DNA of 64,000 nt from the NCBI GenBank assembly GCA_027576995.1, contig JANBQC010000004.1:1-64000 (forward strand). Direction: 5' to 3'. This document shows, piece after piece, positions 43,958 to 58,000 of this stretch (positions are counted from its first letter, which is position 1; every line of letters begins with the position of its first letter). This DNA is from Dimargaris cristalligena. Its lineage: Eukaryota; Kickxellomycota; Dimargaritomycetes; Dimargaritales; Dimargaritaceae. Made by a program: the position numbers and the translations under genes. The notes beneath the pieces were generated by a model. It saw only the letters and a list, made by a program, of their open reading frames with translations, was not told the origin of the DNA and made no database searches.

Positions 43958-46900
43958 TTAGATTTTCTCCTCGCTCACCACGGAAACATGGTCCAAATTA
44001 TCCTGGCCATTGAAATCGCTGACCCGGACCCGATGGATAATATTCGTAAATATTTGTTTGACTCGCTCACCCGTTTCGCGGAACACCTCTGCGGTGGGTT
44101 TATAATGGCCGGACCGCCGATCGCCATAATGTGAAGCATCCCTATTGTCTCCCTCACCCTCAGGTCGACGAAGATGGCTCGAGTTGTAGTGGTGGTTGGG
44201 GTGGGAATAGGAGTGGGGATGGCCCTTACGATTGGTACTAGTCCGGTTATCCGATCGCCGGGACCGGCGGAGGTGGTGCGGAGGCAGAAGGCGACTAAAT
44301 GTGATCCGTCGTTTCGGTTTCCGCTGCTGCAGCCCCCCGCCCGGGCGACTGGACGGTTCGAATTCCAGGGATTCGCACAGGGACGACGTGGGGGAGTTTA
44401 ACTCGACGCTATTCGCCGAATTGTTCCACAGGTCGTAATTGATTCCGAAGATACGCTGATCGATATCGTCTAGTTGGTCACCCCCGTCGGGCGTTAGGGC
44501 GGTGGGGTAGGTGAACGCCCCCCGGTCTTCCGGACAGACCATACCCACGGGCTGGGGCATTTGGAGAGATTCCAAGAATGCGGGGTTGGAGGCGAACAGT
44601 TGGTTGAACCAGCGCATGTGCGGTAAACGGTCGTCATCGGCTGCAGTAGGTAGAAGCACGCCGCTCACGGCCCGGCTGACAAAATCGGTTACCGGGATGG
44701 GGGGCTGGGCCCGTCGGTGGGCCGAGGCGGTGGCCGGGTCGGTCGGGCTGGGGGGCTCAGCCCCAGCCTCGGTCTCGGCCATGGGTGCGTCGCTGGAGAG
44801 CGGCGGGCTGGTTTCGGTTTCCGGGGGCGGATTGAACGAGTTGGCGGTCGACACGGCTGAGTTGGAAAGTGTTGACGAAGGGTCCAGGGTTTGGGACACC
44901 AGCGTCCCCCCCACCAGATCTTGGTTTTGCCAGGCCATGAGGTCAGCGGAATTAGTCTCGGGACAGCCAGCCGAATCATGGAGAGGCAAGCTGCTTCTGG
45001 TCTTAGCCATGGAGGAGAAGGAGCTGTTTTCCAGCCCAGCGAGGACGGAGTAGTTTGCTAAATTGGCATAGTCAATGGACGGTAAAAGCAAATGGGTGAT
45101 CCAGGAGGTATCGGCCGTACCCGGTGAACGATTACCCCCGCGATGCGCTAGGGTTTCGTCTCGCGAGAAGGCGGGGTTGGTGGGATACAGACCCACCCGG
45201 TCGTTTGACAAGGTGATGGAATCCAAGGGGGTCCTCAGTTCAGCGTCGGAGGGGATTTCGGCTATAATGGCAACGACGGAGGAATCGATGCCGTATTGGA
45301 CGCTTTCCTGGGTGCTGGTGACGGTTTCCGGTGGTATGGCTGATCTCGAGTTGGCCCTGGGGCGGTGCCGAAGGGTTTCTGCGACCGCGGAGGTCGTCGA
45401 GACGGATATTTCGTCCCAAGGCTGTCTGTAGGCCTGAAGATACGAATCCGGTTGGTCGCGTTCGCGCTTCTGGGGTTGGATCCTATGCGGGGCTCGATAG
45501 GCCGGGTAATACGGTACATTAGCCATTGGATCGCGATCGGGCGAGTATTGGGGACCAAAATGGTGGTAGGGACCTTGGGAGACCCATTTGTTCTTAGGGT
45601 AGTCCAGCATCGGTCGGTTTCTATCGATATACCAGGCGGAGGGGCCCGCAGTGGCAAAAGCGTAGTGGTACAGGTGAGCGGCTTTCCCCGGTGAAACTAC
45701 GCGGTTGTGAGGGGGGGAGGTTGGCGGAGGAGGGGAGACCGGCTTGGGGCTAGGGGTCACCCCAAAGCGGGGCCATGAGTGTGCGGTACCTTCCCTGGAG
45801 GTAAACTTTTGGAAGGAGGCTTCCATCTGGGACACATCCTTTTCCAGGCGAGGTAGTTCAGCGCTGGCCACGCGCATTTCGGCCTCCTTCATAGGGCAGG
45901 GCCGAAGGGAGTTCAGGATGGCCAGGAGTTCGTCATTGGTCGGGTATTCGGAAGTGGATAAACTATGGGCACCCGCATCACTAAGCTTCGTGTCGGGCGT
46001 GGCCAGGGCCTCGGGACCATCGGTTGATAGCGGCGGAAGACTACTGGCTATCATGGTGTCGGTATTGTTGAAGGACCGGGTCCGTTCGGGTAAGTTTTGC
46101 GAGAAGGTCGGGAGGAACACGAAGAAAACAATCGCTCCGTCACTAAAAGAGTGGTCGTCTAGAAAATGGCATGGCACGGAGTGGGGTTGAGAGGAGTAAG
46201 AGAGCAATATATACAGAGGTAAGGGTTTAGTAAGTTATGAGAATAGGTCACCAGCAGGGCCATATGGGAGAAGTTCATCCAAGCCGTATAACGAAAAATC
46301 CATTAGATTCGGCCAATATTACTAGTTAAAAATACATTTCCCATATATTCTCCCATACACGTATAATGTAAACCCTTATATAGCTGGGCCGAATTTCACC
46401 CATGTGTGTATCACACCCATTCAACCAGTCAATAGTCGGTGATTAGGGCAAGGGGTATTAAATAGCGGTTGGCATCAAAGCAGCCTTACCTGCGTCAACA
46501 GCCTCCTGGGGGCCTAAGCGGAGGATATCGAGGTCGGCCAAGGTCTCTATTTGCCTCGGTTTGTCGGCTCCGCCGATTCGCCGGTCGTTCAGGAAAGTGC
46601 CGTGGTCCGAGAAGTGATCCTGTATACAGTACTACCCGTGGGGGCCAGAAGAATAGGCAAATAGGGGATATAGTTATAAAGAAGAGTAAAAAAAAAAGAG
46701 AGAGTAAGTAGCCGGAATGTCCAGCAGGATCGCACTGCTGCTCTCCTCCACCCGAGGTTAACCCCCTGAACACGGCCTTTAATTGATACCGGCGAAGCAA
46801 AGCCTTGGTGAGTAGACGTACCTTTTCCTTGTCCTGGTCGTACCAGAGCAGGGCATGGAAGTTGGCTATGAAGAGCGAATCGAAGAATAGGTTGTCACTT

Positions 46901-47091
46901 AAAGGAAGTTGGTCGGGGGTTAAGGACCGGCGAAACTTCACCGGGCGGCGGGTCAGGTCAATGTAACGGTCAGAATAACGACAAGGGTGTTGGCTTTGTA
47001 AATAAATAAAGCCGGGAGGAATTGCAAAAGTGCCATTGTAGAAAGCCTTCGGGGTAGGCAAGGTCCCGGGAAGGTGTGGGACGCTGGGCAT
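43958..47091 (-). CDS. FHA-domain protein with long disordered tail, 866 aa
   Basis: Three reading frames join into one gene: exons 47091-46822, 46619-46490 and 46158-43958, with donors GTACGT and GTAAGG, acceptors ATACAG and TTCTAG, and matching phases. The N-terminal 150 residues form an FHA phosphothreonine-binding domain: PPGFIYLQSQ, YIDLTRRPV, LFFDSLFIANFHALLWYDQ, then SDHGTFLNDRRIG and LADLDILRLG. The FFDS..(S/A)xxHALL and S-HGTF-N pattern recalls the SLMAP/Vps64/Far10 group, but no C-terminal membrane anchor is present. Asn replaces the usual Arg before FHALL, so phosphopeptide binding may be altered. The splice into exon 2 is four residues shorter than usual, so a micro-exon may be missing. 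A short helical segment (LAILNSL, MRVASAELPRLEKDVSQME) and a long Ser/Pro/Thr-rich region follow, with a basic patch (RKPKRR) and a last helix near VFRETGERVKQIFTNI. Partner and pathway are unknown. Confidence 0.65.
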
Positions 47092-50000
47092 GGGCGGAGT
47101 TGCAAAGCCCACCGTTTTGGCAGGCGGGAAGGTAGTGAAGTGATAAAGTAATGGTAGGTCTTGTGATACTCACAACAAATGGGAATTATTTCCCAAGCTA
47201 ACGGAAAAAACTATACACAGCAACGGGGAAAAGACCAACGCTAGTCAATAACAGTAGGGAATGAATGACACATATGCTTTGCCCTAGAAAGATGACGGAA
47301 GGTGCGCTGCTTTTATGGTAAGGACCCGCACACTAGGATTAAGTTTGACCGGATTACGGCTTTGCTGGCTGAAGTACGGATATGTCGAACAAACAGGTTG
47401 CCGGGCACAACGATAATATGCTGAATAAAGATGGATTTAGGCTGATTCTGGAACCCGATAATAAGTCATTGAAAATAATGCAAAATTTAAAACAACCAAA
47501 AGGCGAATGTAAGACGATGGCCGTAATCCACTAAAAGGCGAAAACCCTAGACCCATCAATGAATGAAAGCGGAGCTACCAGGGGCACGCAAGGATAAAAG
47601 GCAGGGGCGATACGGGTGACCAACTAACTAACTCCCTGGGCAAAAAGGCACATGCCGGATTTATCCTCCAAAAGAAAAAATGACACAATCAAACCTTTAA
47701 GAAACATAAAACCATACAGTCGCCCGTCCGTATTCGGAAGAGACACGTCGATCCGATATACCCGAGAGATAACTGGGGCTAGGTACAGCGAAGGCGCTTG
47801 GGCAATGCCGGAAATTAGAATAAACCATGGGATGTCGAACAACTTGCAAATCAAACGATAAACAGGTCCCGCTATAGGGGAGAGGATACGTGCCCCAGTT
47901 TTATACTACCACCGCTGCTTCGCCGGCGGAATTAGTCCGGTGCATATGTTAGGCTATATGGCAAACAGACCAGGGTCTATCGACTTGGAAGCCGTACACA
48001 TTCCCAGTTGCTCTGCCCACGCCTTTGCGTACTATTAATAATAATAATAATAATCAAACAGGTCCATTCGGCACTACTTACTTACTATACGGCCGGCTTA
48101 ATTGGGATGCGGAAGAGGATGGCGGATTGGTTGGTGATCAGGGGAATGGTGGGAACCCGTCCAAATCCCTCATGAAAATTACCGGTTCGGGCCCTCCCTG
48201 TGACGGACGACGCAGTAGGTTCGGGAATTGAAAAAATAACTGCCCCGATAAGGCCTAACGGCTATAGTGGGAGCCGATACCACGGACGGAAATGGTTTGA
48301 ACCACCTACCTCCAAGAATAGGGCGGTCATTGCACCAAAAAACATTCAAGAAATCACGGGAAGTGGGCTCAATAAACGGCAAAGGGACTCTGTAGGCCAC
48401 AATGACCATCATTATTAAAATAAAAAAGATAGCATGGAGATTCCAAACGGGGTCTTACGAACCATAATAGTTCCAGGAGTCGGGATGGGCCCGAGCGGTG
48501 CGAAAATATTCCGAAATAGTCCCAGGAATCCCACCCAATAGGTCGGGTGGCCATGGCTGTAATTAGTATTATGCCGCGGGTCTTGGGGGCCGGCCAAATA
48601 GCTTATACGTTGCCTTGCTATTCGGCACAATGCAACAACCCAAAGCGGCGCGCATTCACCACAACAGGCAGCAATGCTCAGTGGCAAGGGGCCTCCTCCT
48701 CTGCATCCTTGATTAGAGAACCACCCTGCTTTGGGCCCGTTGATTATTCCATGGCTTTAGAAAGCATTTTCCATTTACCCACCGGGTTCCAAATGGTGCT
48801 ATTGTTCACTTTCTAAGCTAGTCCAGAGGTGAGATGTGATGCATCCGTGCTGACTTCTAGAATGCAACGCTCGGATTTTCCCCATCCGCATAGCCATTTA
48901 TCATCCGGACAAACTTTACCAATCGCACTTCCACCTTATTCTGATTTAACCGACATGTGATACCATTATGTTTGACTTCCGTTAACTAGATATTCTGGGT
49001 CAATAACCCCTGCTAACTTAGTACGCTCCACCATTTGAAAACGATAGCCCCACCCACCTGGTACGTACTTTGTGCTGTAACGACTGTCTCCTGAATATAA
49101 CCCTGCGTTAGGTGGGTGACCTTTAATACCCACGCCAATTACACACTCCCACCTGTCCACCAACTCACTCGAAAGGTAACAGAGCTGGTATTATAACTTG
49201 TAGGCCTGAGAAATACGTAGGAAGCACAGTCGAAATACACTATCGCGCTGAAGTGATGCCACGTGTTGTAGCAAGGCCCTGGGGCTGGAATATCCCTAAA
49301 AGCGGCTTCGAGACTATAGCTTGCAGTAGAAAACCCCCTCAGAAAAGCGGATTTATGCCTTAATAGGGGCCCCATATAGGACCCCACGTGAATCAAACTG
49401 GTTCGGTTCTAATTAAATGGGATGCGAACTCCCGCTGCTTCGCCCAATCGTGGTACTCAGTCATATAGTCAACTTGATGCCCCTTTTCCCAAATCCTCTC
49501 ACCCGGATAGCAACCATTTTATATTTGAATGAGGCTGGCCACTCTGCATTTCCATCAAGCTTCGCTGGGTGGTAGGTATCACTACTACCATACACCACCA
49601 CCGCCTGTCCCAGTGACATTATTTACACCCCACAAGGTTCAGGCATATCAACACACGCCACGGGTTCTTATCGACATTTTATCGATTCCCGGATTAAATG
49701 GTGAGGTTTAGCCGGGGCAAGTGGAACCACGAGTCCGTTGATTGCATCTTTACGGCTGAAATGTCCCTGTTGATTGTGTTATAAAATGGCCGCGGTTCTT
49801 TTAAATGCAGAGCCCCAAACTCGCGTGTAAGATGTTAGAGGAGGTTTGTGCCTTCCCGAATATTTTCAAGGTAGTATAGCAAACACTTCCTCTAGCGCGG
49901 ACCATATGCTTAGTATTCGGTACCACCTTGCGACGAACTATGGCCAGTCGTCTCGCGAACGGTACTTCAACCCACGACGGGAATCCGTGGAGATGGATAG

Positions 50001-52021
50001 CTCTACTCAATTCGGCTTTAGGCCAATGGTTAATTGGTTATTCAAGAATACTGGACCGAAGAACAGTCACAAGGGACAAGCAGAGTCTATTCATTAGGGA
50101 GAAGCCCTATATGGATTGACGCAAGTTTCCATGTATATATCGCGCCCTTAAAAACCACGCACCACTCAGTATTCTTCAATCGGGGGATTTTTATTCATTG
50201 ATATTAGCACCCTTGCAACTTTCAAAATAGAGAACCCCTTGTTAAAGCACCGATGGAACAACACATGGAAAGGCTCCGCTCAGTTTGAGCAAAATCTAAT
50301 GGCACTATTATACAGCAGCCGCTCTCTAAAACTACATGCTTTCCAATAGCAGTTCTATTCGACGCAGCAGCAATGTACGTCGTGGCAGTGACGCTCCCGT
50401 CAAACGTCATCCAAGGCTAGCTAGCCCGTTCCCCGACGTCGTCCAGGTCCTACTCTCGCCCGTTACTAACCGCTGCCCCACGCGTGGGTCTCAGTTTCTC
50501 GGCATGACCACAGTGACGACCGTCGGCGCAACCCTTCTGTTGGATTGGGCCTAACCTCCCCCCACCCTCCTTTTCCCTACGCGACCACGTCTAGACCTGC
50601 CATCGTAAGGACCATTCGCTTTTGTATCCTTAAACAGCCACGCGGCCAGGTGCAACTAAGCAGGGGTTCGTCAATGCGCCAGACAAGGCCACAATTAGGG
50701 TGTCCCACCGCTTTTCCTGGGCAGTGGATCTGGGGGATGTCGACTCTAATCCATCCCCTAGATTGGCGAGCCCATCCGGCTTTTGGACCCCTGATTGTGC
50801 ACTACGCGCGCACAAAATAACACCCACCCACTCTCCCCTCCCCCTAAAGTGGCTCCTCTGGGCGCCGCTCTCTCGCGCTGGTACAAAATCAATAAGATAT
50901 AGTAGCTGGCCGTTACTTCCCAACCGTCGAAGGTAAGGAGGAGCATATACTGTGAACATTCCCAAACTCTCTACTACCGTGCGCCCGATTTCTCTCCACC
51001 AACTTACCCGTGTTTTTTTTAACGACAGCTGACCCCCCCGTTTCCCTCCCTCTCTCTATAGACTCTTGTGATTGGTGTGTGCGTGTGCCCGTCGCACGGA
51101 ACAGCCAGCGACATAACTGGCGTATGGCCACATCCTCCTTTTTGCTTTCGTCGTTTCCCTTTCCCCCGTACTCCCAGGGAGCTTTAACATTTTGAACTCA
51201 ATCCACACGCCCCTATATTCGCGTTTACATGTCCAGGCACTACCTCAGAGTTTCGCCTCTTCAAACTTGATGGAACGTGTCGATCTCGATTTCTTTTATA
51301 TTTCTTAACTTCGCCACCTTTATATATATATATTTTAAAAAAGCACCAGCTCATCCACCAGCGACAATACCTGCTTCGTCCACGTCGAGGTTGAACGCAA
51401 CGACCGTCTGTCGAAGAACCGAATTGCTGCCTGACTTGGCGCTATCCTGCCAAATCCCTTTTTAGTGGAATATATATGCGGTAAGCAACACACTAGTAAG
51501 AGTAGTAACGCACATGAGGGCGGTTGGAGGTGTACAACACGCAATATACGTCGAGCCATATCCCCCTCTTCCCTGCGAGCCGCCTTCGTTCAGTACTAAA
51601 AGCTCGGAGGATGGTATTTGGTTAATCAACTACTTGGAGGTATCTGTTTGTCACCTAAAACGGCCCTTTGGGTGGATAGCCAGGCCAAGGGAATTATCGA
51701 CTAACAACTGTCAGTACATCCCAGCAATAGCTAGACCAATACCTACAAGCCATTTCGTGTATTTACCCCCACTCCGATCCACCGATTCACCTGTTTTTAA
51801 CTTGTCCCCAATTGCTAGACCCGATCCTAGAAAAACCCTGCGTCGATATAGAACTTCCTGCCTGATAAAATACCCCATACATTAATATTCAATCGTCAAA
51901 CCCCGTGAATTACCACCGAACTAGTGACGAAACCGCGCCTACTTCGAACCGCCCCCTCCCCTCCAACGCCGGCTCCAGTAAGCGACGTTTAACAACCCTT
52001 ACGGTATTCCCGTAACTGACC
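47092..52021. other. 4.9-kb spacer, no gene recognised
   Basis: The longest stretch without a recognised gene. CpG content is ordinary, unlike the repeat blocks. Many short frames occur on both strands (for example 47624-47854, 49139-49396 and 50630-50965, minus), none with a known motif or splice-consistent extension that I could find. An (AAT)n run lies at about 48035-48052. The last 400 bp become C-rich toward the CHD gene start. Confidence 0.35.
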
Positions 52022-55000
52022 ATGAGTGATTCAGATGGCTTCCAGGACTCGTTGTCGGAACCGGGTGATTTCCAGCAACCCGCCCTTCCGGCAACCAACG
52101 GCACCGTCACGGCCCGTTCCCAGTACGGGGGCAAGGTACCCGCCCAGCGTTTCGCCAATGCCCCCGTCGGAAATCCCATAGAGTCTGATTTTGCTTCGGA
52201 TAGCGATAGCAGTCTTTCGGATGTACATAGTCTATCAGACGCCCCGTTAGATTTTGATAGCGACTCGGACGGTTCTTATCAAGCCAACCGACCGTCTAAG
52301 CCCAAGACGGCCTCCCTAAAACAGGCCCCCCCTCGGCGTGCGGCCGCCAAGAAAGTAAGTCAGGACCAGTGTATTTTCTGCTTAGCCACTATCCATAATT
52401 GACCCCTTTTAAGAAAATATAGGCCTATGAAGCCTGTTGTTTGGAAACTGCTAGCAAATTCTGTCAACTAATTTAGCTATTTAATTTGCTTCCCTTCCCT
52501 GCGCTAGGCCACAAATCGGCTGGACAGCGTTGATCCTTTTGAGGACGAGCTAGATCCCGAACCTGTCGTTGAAAATGACCTAGTTAGTCCACCGGCTTTA
52601 GACGACCCATTGGACTTTGATGAGGAGGACTCCGATGACTATAGCGAAGCCCCCCGCGCCGGTCGCCGACCAAAGAAAACCCCCAAACGCCCAACAGGAG
52701 CTAAGCGAGCTAAACAAACCCCCGCTCAGCCCAAGAGGTCCTGGGGCGTATCCTACGACCCGGTCGTCATCCCCATGGGTACCCGGCAGCTCGAGAAAAT
52801 CCTCACCTATAAACCCCCCACCGACCCCGAAGGGGAGCGCTTTCTCGTTAAGTTTAAGGGCAGCAGTTATCTGCACGCAGAGTGGGTGCCCCGGGACTTT
52901 ATCGAAAGCGAATTCCTAGGCAAGCACCGCCTCAAGAAGTTCCTGGCCCAGCAGCAGCAGCCTGGCATGGTCAACCAGTGGACCGACGAGCCCTTTAACC
53001 CGGCCTACACCCAAGTGGACCGGGTCATTGATGAGGGCGAACTGTTCAACGCCCAGACGGGCCAGCAGGAGGTCTACGTCCTGGTCAAATGGTGCAATCT
53101 GCCCTACGACGAGTCAACCTGGGAGAATATCGAGCAAATCCGAACCATGGATGCCGAAAAGTTGGACGAGTTCCACCAGCGACGGTTACCGCCCAGTCCC
53201 GACCGCTCGCACGACCGACCTCGCCCGCCCCGCCAGGCCTTCCAACAGCTGAACGAATCCCCCGCCTTTAAATACGGAAATAAGCTGCGTCCCTACCAGT
53301 TGGAGGGTCTCAATTGGCTACTCTACTGCTGGTTTAACCGACAGTCCTGCATCATGGCCGACGAAATGGGTTTGGGTAAAACCGTCCAGTCGGTATCGTT
53401 CTTGAACCAGATCCACCAGTCCCACGGCATCAACGGCCCCTTCCTGGTGGTGGCCCCTCTATCTACCGTACCCCATTGGGAGCGGGAGTTCCGCAGCTGG
53501 ACCACCCTCAACGTGTTGGTCTACCACGGTAGCGCCGCTTCCCGTAACCTTATCGTTGACACCGAGTATTACTTTAAGGACCCTCAGGGACGGGTGATTC
53601 CGCACTACTACAAATTCGACGTCATTATCACAACGTACGAAATGATTTCAGCCGGAGCGGGCCACCTCAAGTCAATCCCGTGGCGGGCGGGCGTATTCGA
53701 CGAAGCCCATCGACTCAAGAACAAGGCCTCCAAAGTCCTGGAATTCTTGAATGACTACTCATTTGAGCACCGCCTCCTATTGACCGGAACCCCCCTGCAA
53801 AACTCGATGCACGAGCTGTTCAGTTTGCTGAATTTCCTCCAGCCCGACCGGTTCGACGACGAGGCCGCCTTCCTAACCGACTACGGCTCGCTCAAGTCCA
53901 AAGAGGAAGTCGACCGGATCCAGGCCCTCCTTAAACCCCTCATGCTGCGTCGGTTCAAAGAGGACGTCGAGAAGAGTATCCCGGTGAAGGAGGAAACGGT
54001 CGTGGAGGTGGAACTCACCGCCTACCAAAAGAAATTCTACCGCGCCATTCTGGAGAAGAACTTCACTTGGCTCAAGAATGGGGCCAAAGGATCGGGTGCG
54101 GGCCCTTCACTGATGAACATTGTGGTGGAACTCCGCAAGTGCTGTATGCACCCCTTCCTAATCACCGGGGCGGAGGAACGTATCGCCAAGGAGGTGCAAC
54201 CGCAAACTACCGAGGCGTACCTCAACATGATGATTGAATCGTCGGGAAAACTGGTCCTGATTGACAAACTGCTACGTAAGCTCAAGGAAGGGAACCACAA
54301 GGTGCTCATCTTCTCCCAGATGACCCGCTGCCTCGACGTGCTCGCCGACTACCTCACGGCCCGCCGGTACGGCTACGAACGTATCGATGGCTCTATCAAG
54401 GGTGAACTTCGGCAGGCGGCCATTGATCGCTTCTCCACGGACCCCAATTCGTTCGTATTCCTACTATGTACCCGGGCGGGTGGGGTGGGGATTAACTTAA
54501 CGGCAGCTGACACGTGCGTTATTTACGACAGCGACTGGAATCCACAGAACGATCTCCAGGCCCAGGCCCGTTGCCATCGTATCGGGCAAACTAAACCCGT
54601 CAAGATTTACCGCCTGCTCACGCGCAACACCTACGAGAAGGAAATGTTTGATCGGGCCGGTATGAAACTGGGACTCGATAAGGCGGTGCTCCAGAAAATG
54701 GACGTACAGTCCGCCTTACGCTCGGGCACGGGTGATTTGGCCGACAGCGGCCGAGGGCCTTCCTCCGCCCTGAGTAAAAAGGAGGTGGAGGAGCTCCTCA
54801 AGAAGGGGGCCTACGGGGCCCTCATGGACGATGACGGGGCCAGCTCCAAGTTCTGCGACGAAGACATTGATCAGATTTTGGAGCGTCGTACCACCATCAT
54901 TAAGCACGATAACAACGAACCGGGGTCGATTTTCTCCAAGGCCAGTTTCACGACTGCCAGCAACGAAGATGACGTAGATATTAACGATCCGGAGTTTTGG

Positions 55001-58000
55001 GACAAATGGGCCAAGAAGGCCGACGTGAAATTGGACGAGGGGGTTATGGCCAACCCATTGATCATCCAGGAACCCCGGCAACGACGCGCCGCTATGCGTT
55101 ACAACGAAAACCCGCGCAGCAACCCCCCGTCGGCGTCCAACTCGGATTCGGAAGACGATGCCGAGTATGGCAAGCGCCGTACCAACCAAGTGAAGCCATG
55201 GACCCAGGCCGAAAAGACCCGGCTGGAACGTAAGATTATGATATGGGGCTACGGCAAATGGGACGAATTGGCGGCCTACTTGCCCCGCCGTCAGCAGGCC
55301 GATTTGCACGCCATTGTGCGGTGCATGGTGATTTATGCTCTACAGCTGGCGGATATTAAGAACAGCGAGGACCAGGAATTGTTGCGGGACATCAAGGCCA
55401 TCACAGAGGCCGCTGGAGACCCCATTACCGACGCGGAACTAGTTTCCGGGCTAAAGAACATTCGCCAAATACCCTACCCCAATGCCAATAAGCGGCAGAT
55501 CACCGAGTACCGGTCGTTCCTCATCGACTCCTCCCCTGACTACCTGGACCATATGAAAAAGAAGGGCCGAAATCTGCTCCTCCGCATCCAACTCATGTAC
55601 ATTATCCGCGATAAGATTGTACCCGCTGATTGGATGGAGGCCAAACGGATGATTATCCCCAAAATAACCGGTAGTCAACCGGCCGACTGGTGGGGTACGG
55701 GCGAGGATCGCGACTTGCTGTTGGGCATTTATAAGTACGGTTACCAGCAGTACCACCGCTTGTTGACCGACCCAGAACTTCATTTCCACCGCTTCAATTT
55801 CGCCAACGCGCCTGTGCAGGACGACGACGACGTGGCGGGCGGCGGTGGCGGAGTGGCTACACCTAAGATGGACCGGTCGCGTTCGGGCGCGGGTACCCCA
55901 CGTGGTGCCACGCCATCCACCAACGCCGGTGACGGGGCCCTTATGTGGCCCACCAAGGCCGAGATTGGCCTTCGGCTCCGTCGTATTATCGGGGCCATCC
56001 AAAGAAGACAGACCGCGGACACTAAACAGCGTAGTCGGCGCGGGGACCGCATTTCGACCGCCCGTGGTGATTCTCCCTACGGCGGCGGGGACTCGTCGGC
56101 CCTTCTCACCCCCACTCGGTCCCCCTTTGACCAATCGTCCGCGTCATCACATACCGGACGGGCCACCCAGGGAGGTAAACACCTGTTCCACCCGGCTCCT
56201 CCACTCTCGGCTCACCCGGCGTCGTCAGCGTCAGCGGTAACAACACCGGCGCATTCGAACTTCGCCCGCGATCGTACGGTAGCCAAATGGAATAAACGGG
56301 AGCAAAACGACTTCTACAAGACCCTGTTTTCGTTCGGTGTGGAAATGACCGAAGATTTCCCCGTCCGCATCGTTTGGGATACCTTCCGCGACCTGTCCGG
56401 CCTAACCCGCAAGAACGATTTCTCGATGGAAGTATGCCTGCGCGCCCTTCTCCTACGCTGCGCCGATGTGGTGGGTGAAGCGACCGATTTCCATGAACTT
56501 CTCCCGGGCGTTAATTTCAAGTCCATGGGCGTACTTTCCCCCGAGGAAGAAGCGGCCGACAGTACCACGGCGGCGGCTGTGGAACACATGTACGACGACC
56601 ATATGTTGACTCGCGAAAAGGCCCGTCGGTTACTTCGCCGCCTCCTGCTAATGAACGAGGTTCGGGACTGCGTTCAGTACCCCGACTTGGCCCAGGCTTT
56701 ACAACCGTCGCGCTGGTTCAATTACCTGCCGAAATGGTGGCGGTGTCCCGCCCACGATATTGGCCTGATGCAAGGTGTCGTGCAGTACGGTATCGCACGG
56801 GACGACCTCCTCCGGGAAAATCCCGACTTACCCTTTTTCCAGGTATTCAATAAGAAACGCGCGGCGGGCTCCGGTTCCGACCCAACCGACCCCAATTTCG
56901 GAAACGGGGGAGGTGATCCCCACGGTGAAGAGGGCATATCCGCCGTGATGACGGATCAAGAAGACCCCGGTTCCGAACTGGAGGGGGCCGATGATGACGC
57001 GGGGGTCGCTATCAATGACGATGATGATGATGGGGGTGGCCTCGATGAGAATCGCGGTGCTAACGGTAATAATTTATTGGTTGGCGCTCCGATGATGCGT
57101 GAAGCCATCACCGTTCGACGCCTAGACTACTTGTGCAAATTGGCCAAGCGGTATATGCGCAAACACCCGATCGCCATGGACGAAAGTATTAGTACCATGC
57201 GGCGTCGGCGTTCCACCCAGAACCGACCCAACGGCTCGCGCGCGGCTCCGTCCCAACCACCACCACCGGCCTCACAAATTGCAGCAGCGGCCGCCATGGC
57301 CGCTGCTGCTAGTCCGTCGGGTATCAAACTAACCCTTAAACTGGGACCTAACCCCCGGGTAAGTGCCAATAACACCTCCCCGATTAGCAAAACAGCTGCC
57401 TCGCGTTCCCAGTACGGCGGTAAACACCCAGGCGCGGCACCCTATTCCCGAACCCCTACCGATGGCCGGAGCTCGTCACCGCTCTACGGCCTTTCGGATG
57501 AAGACGATGATAGCGGTAACCACCACTACCCCGATGTTGACGACGACCACCACCCCACCCGCTCGCGGGCCCAGCAGCATACGGGAGGCAAATTCCCGCA
57601 GGGGTACCCCCCCACCTACCACACCGGTAGCGACCCGGCCTCCACCCATGATCATGATCGTGCGTCATCCGCGACATCGTCTCGGGCTTCCACGCCCCCC
57701 GTGTACGGCAATAAAGGCCTGTACGCCGCGCCACCCCTTCCCCCGGCCCTCTCCACCGGTCGTTCGGCTTCGACCTCGTCCATGATGGTCGGACACCCGC
57801 CAACCGGTTACCAACGTTCGCGGGATGCTAAACGGGCCGCGGGAACCCGTGCCCCCTCGAAAAACGAATCGGCCCGGCATACCACCAGCGGGACCGGTGG
57901 CGGCAAGGGTTCGGCCCCCCTACCCCCGGCTTCCCACCACCACCATGCTAGCGCGAAACGGAAATTAGAGGGCGAAGTAGTAGACTATTCGCCCACTAAG

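Noticed and set aside
46495..47112. A separate 205-codon ORF with a hydrophobic C terminus
   Set aside because: Its start is GTG and the hydrophobic end is translated intron. Splicing at GTACGT restores an FHA domain joined to the downstream gene.
55451..56134. 227-codon minus-strand frame inside the CHD gene
   Set aside because: Antisense shadow of a well supported coding exon.
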